Assembly (NCBI GenBank): GCA_041686915.1
Contig: JAWLDB010000171.1
Coordinates: 1 to 5,759 of the forward strand
Direction of reading: 5' to 3'
DNA from: JAWLDB01 sp041686915
GTDB taxonomy: Bacteria > Bacillota > UBA994 > UBA5500
Length of the DNA stretch: 5,759 nucleotides
In this document: in pieces, positions 5,408-5,759 of the stretch
Layout: each line of letters begins with the position of its first letter
How positions within the stretch are numbered: position 1 is the stretch's first letter
Translations under genes and position numbers: made by a program
Notes under the pieces: generated by a model
What the model saw: the letters and a program-made list of their open reading frames with translations, nothing else
The model's database searches: none
Told to the model about the DNA's origin: nothing

Positions 5408-5759
5408 TTAGTACTCGATGAATTTGCTGGCCGGGGCGCCGCAAATCGGACACTTATCGGGAGCTTCTCCCTCTTTGGTGTGACCACAGATGGAACAGAC
5501 CTGCAGGCTGACACCGGAATAGTCATGACCCTGCTTGACCATCTCCAAGGCCTTGCCGAACAGGTCACTATGGTTCTTTTCGGCTTCCAGGGCCCAGTTT
5601 ATTGAGCGCAGGGCGTTCTTCTCCTGCTGCATTTCGGCCACAACTTTGAAGGATGGATACATCTCGTCAATCTCATAGTTCTCGCCAGCAATGGCCAACT
5701 GCAGGTTCTCCTCGGTACTACCGATGCCGAACGCTGCCATGGATGCTACCAGATAATCG
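5408..5759 (-). CDS. rubrerythrin, 3' part (5' end beyond the window)
   Basis: This is a diiron peroxidase of anaerobes that reduces hydrogen peroxide in the cytosol, using electrons passed through its rubredoxin domain. About 116 residues are visible; the first part of the ferritin-like domain lies beyond the right edge. The frame stays open to the window end (DYLVAS before Met 5740), so that Met is internal and not the start. Visible are the family motif GIGSTEENL, the ExxE ligand pair in GENYE, MYPSF, and the second ExxH ligand pair in EAEKNH. After a linker comes a C-terminal rubredoxin-type iron site, CSICG and CPICG, flanking GEAPDK. No ligand in the visible part is missing. The gene ends with its own strong terminator, so it is separate from the downstream APH-like gene. 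Confidence 0.95.
   Translation of the reverse strand, partial: DYLVASMAAFGIGSTEENLQLAIAGENYEIDEMYPSFKVVAEMQQEKNALRSINWALEAEKNHSDLFGKALEMVKQGHDYSGVSLQVCSICGHTKEGEAPDKCPICGAPASKFIEY

Noticed and set aside
5735..5740. Met at 5740 as the start of a short rubrerythrin-like protein
   Set aside because: The frame remains open to the window edge and the diiron domain needs the missing N-terminal helices; the gene is cut by the window, not truncated in nature as far as can be seen.

Overview
This window carries seven protein-coding genes on both strands, with short intergenic gaps, strong Shine-Dalgarno sites and several clear intrinsic terminators. The base composition looks close to 50% G+C by eye. 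The AGGAGG-type ribosome sites, the DUF421-DUF4363 membrane pair, the stand-alone rubrerythrin and the YciI-like protein all point to an anaerobic or microaerotolerant Firmicute (Clostridia, Negativicutes or the Desulfotomaculum/Syntrophomonas sphere). This placement is inferred from gene content and is not proven. No mobile element, CRISPR array, tRNA or rRNA was seen.

Layout from left to right: (1) 97-2136 (+), a complete cytosolic prolyl oligopeptidase (family S9A) with an intact catalytic triad, followed by a hairpin terminator. (2) 2188-3283 (-), a two-gene, translationally coupled operon: a DUF421/YetF-type membrane protein and a small single-span DUF4363-type protein that overlap by 8 bp. 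(3) 3284-3400, a divergent promoter region with two perfect inverted repeats. (4) 3401-3694 (+), a small YciI-like (YCII domain) protein ending in a 15-bp perfect terminator hairpin. (5) 3877-4362 (+), a YfcE/MJ0936-type metallophosphoesterase with a complete set of metal-binding motifs. (6) 4365-5315 (-), an APH-fold phosphotransferase-like protein in which all three classical catalytic/metal positions appear substituted, so it may be a pseudokinase. Its stop codon lies only 2 bp from that of the convergent phosphoesterase. (7) 5408-window end (-), the C-terminal part of a rubrerythrin, cut by the window edge and followed by a 14-bp terminator hairpin.

The genes do not form one pathway. Apart from the DUF421-DUF4363 pair, each looks like its own transcription unit: peptide degradation, a cell-envelope pair of unknown function, small housekeeping hydrolase-like proteins and peroxide defence. 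The most unusual items are the apparent loss of kinase catalytic residues in the APH-like protein, the conserved but functionally undefined membrane pair, and the paired inverted repeats between the divergent genes.
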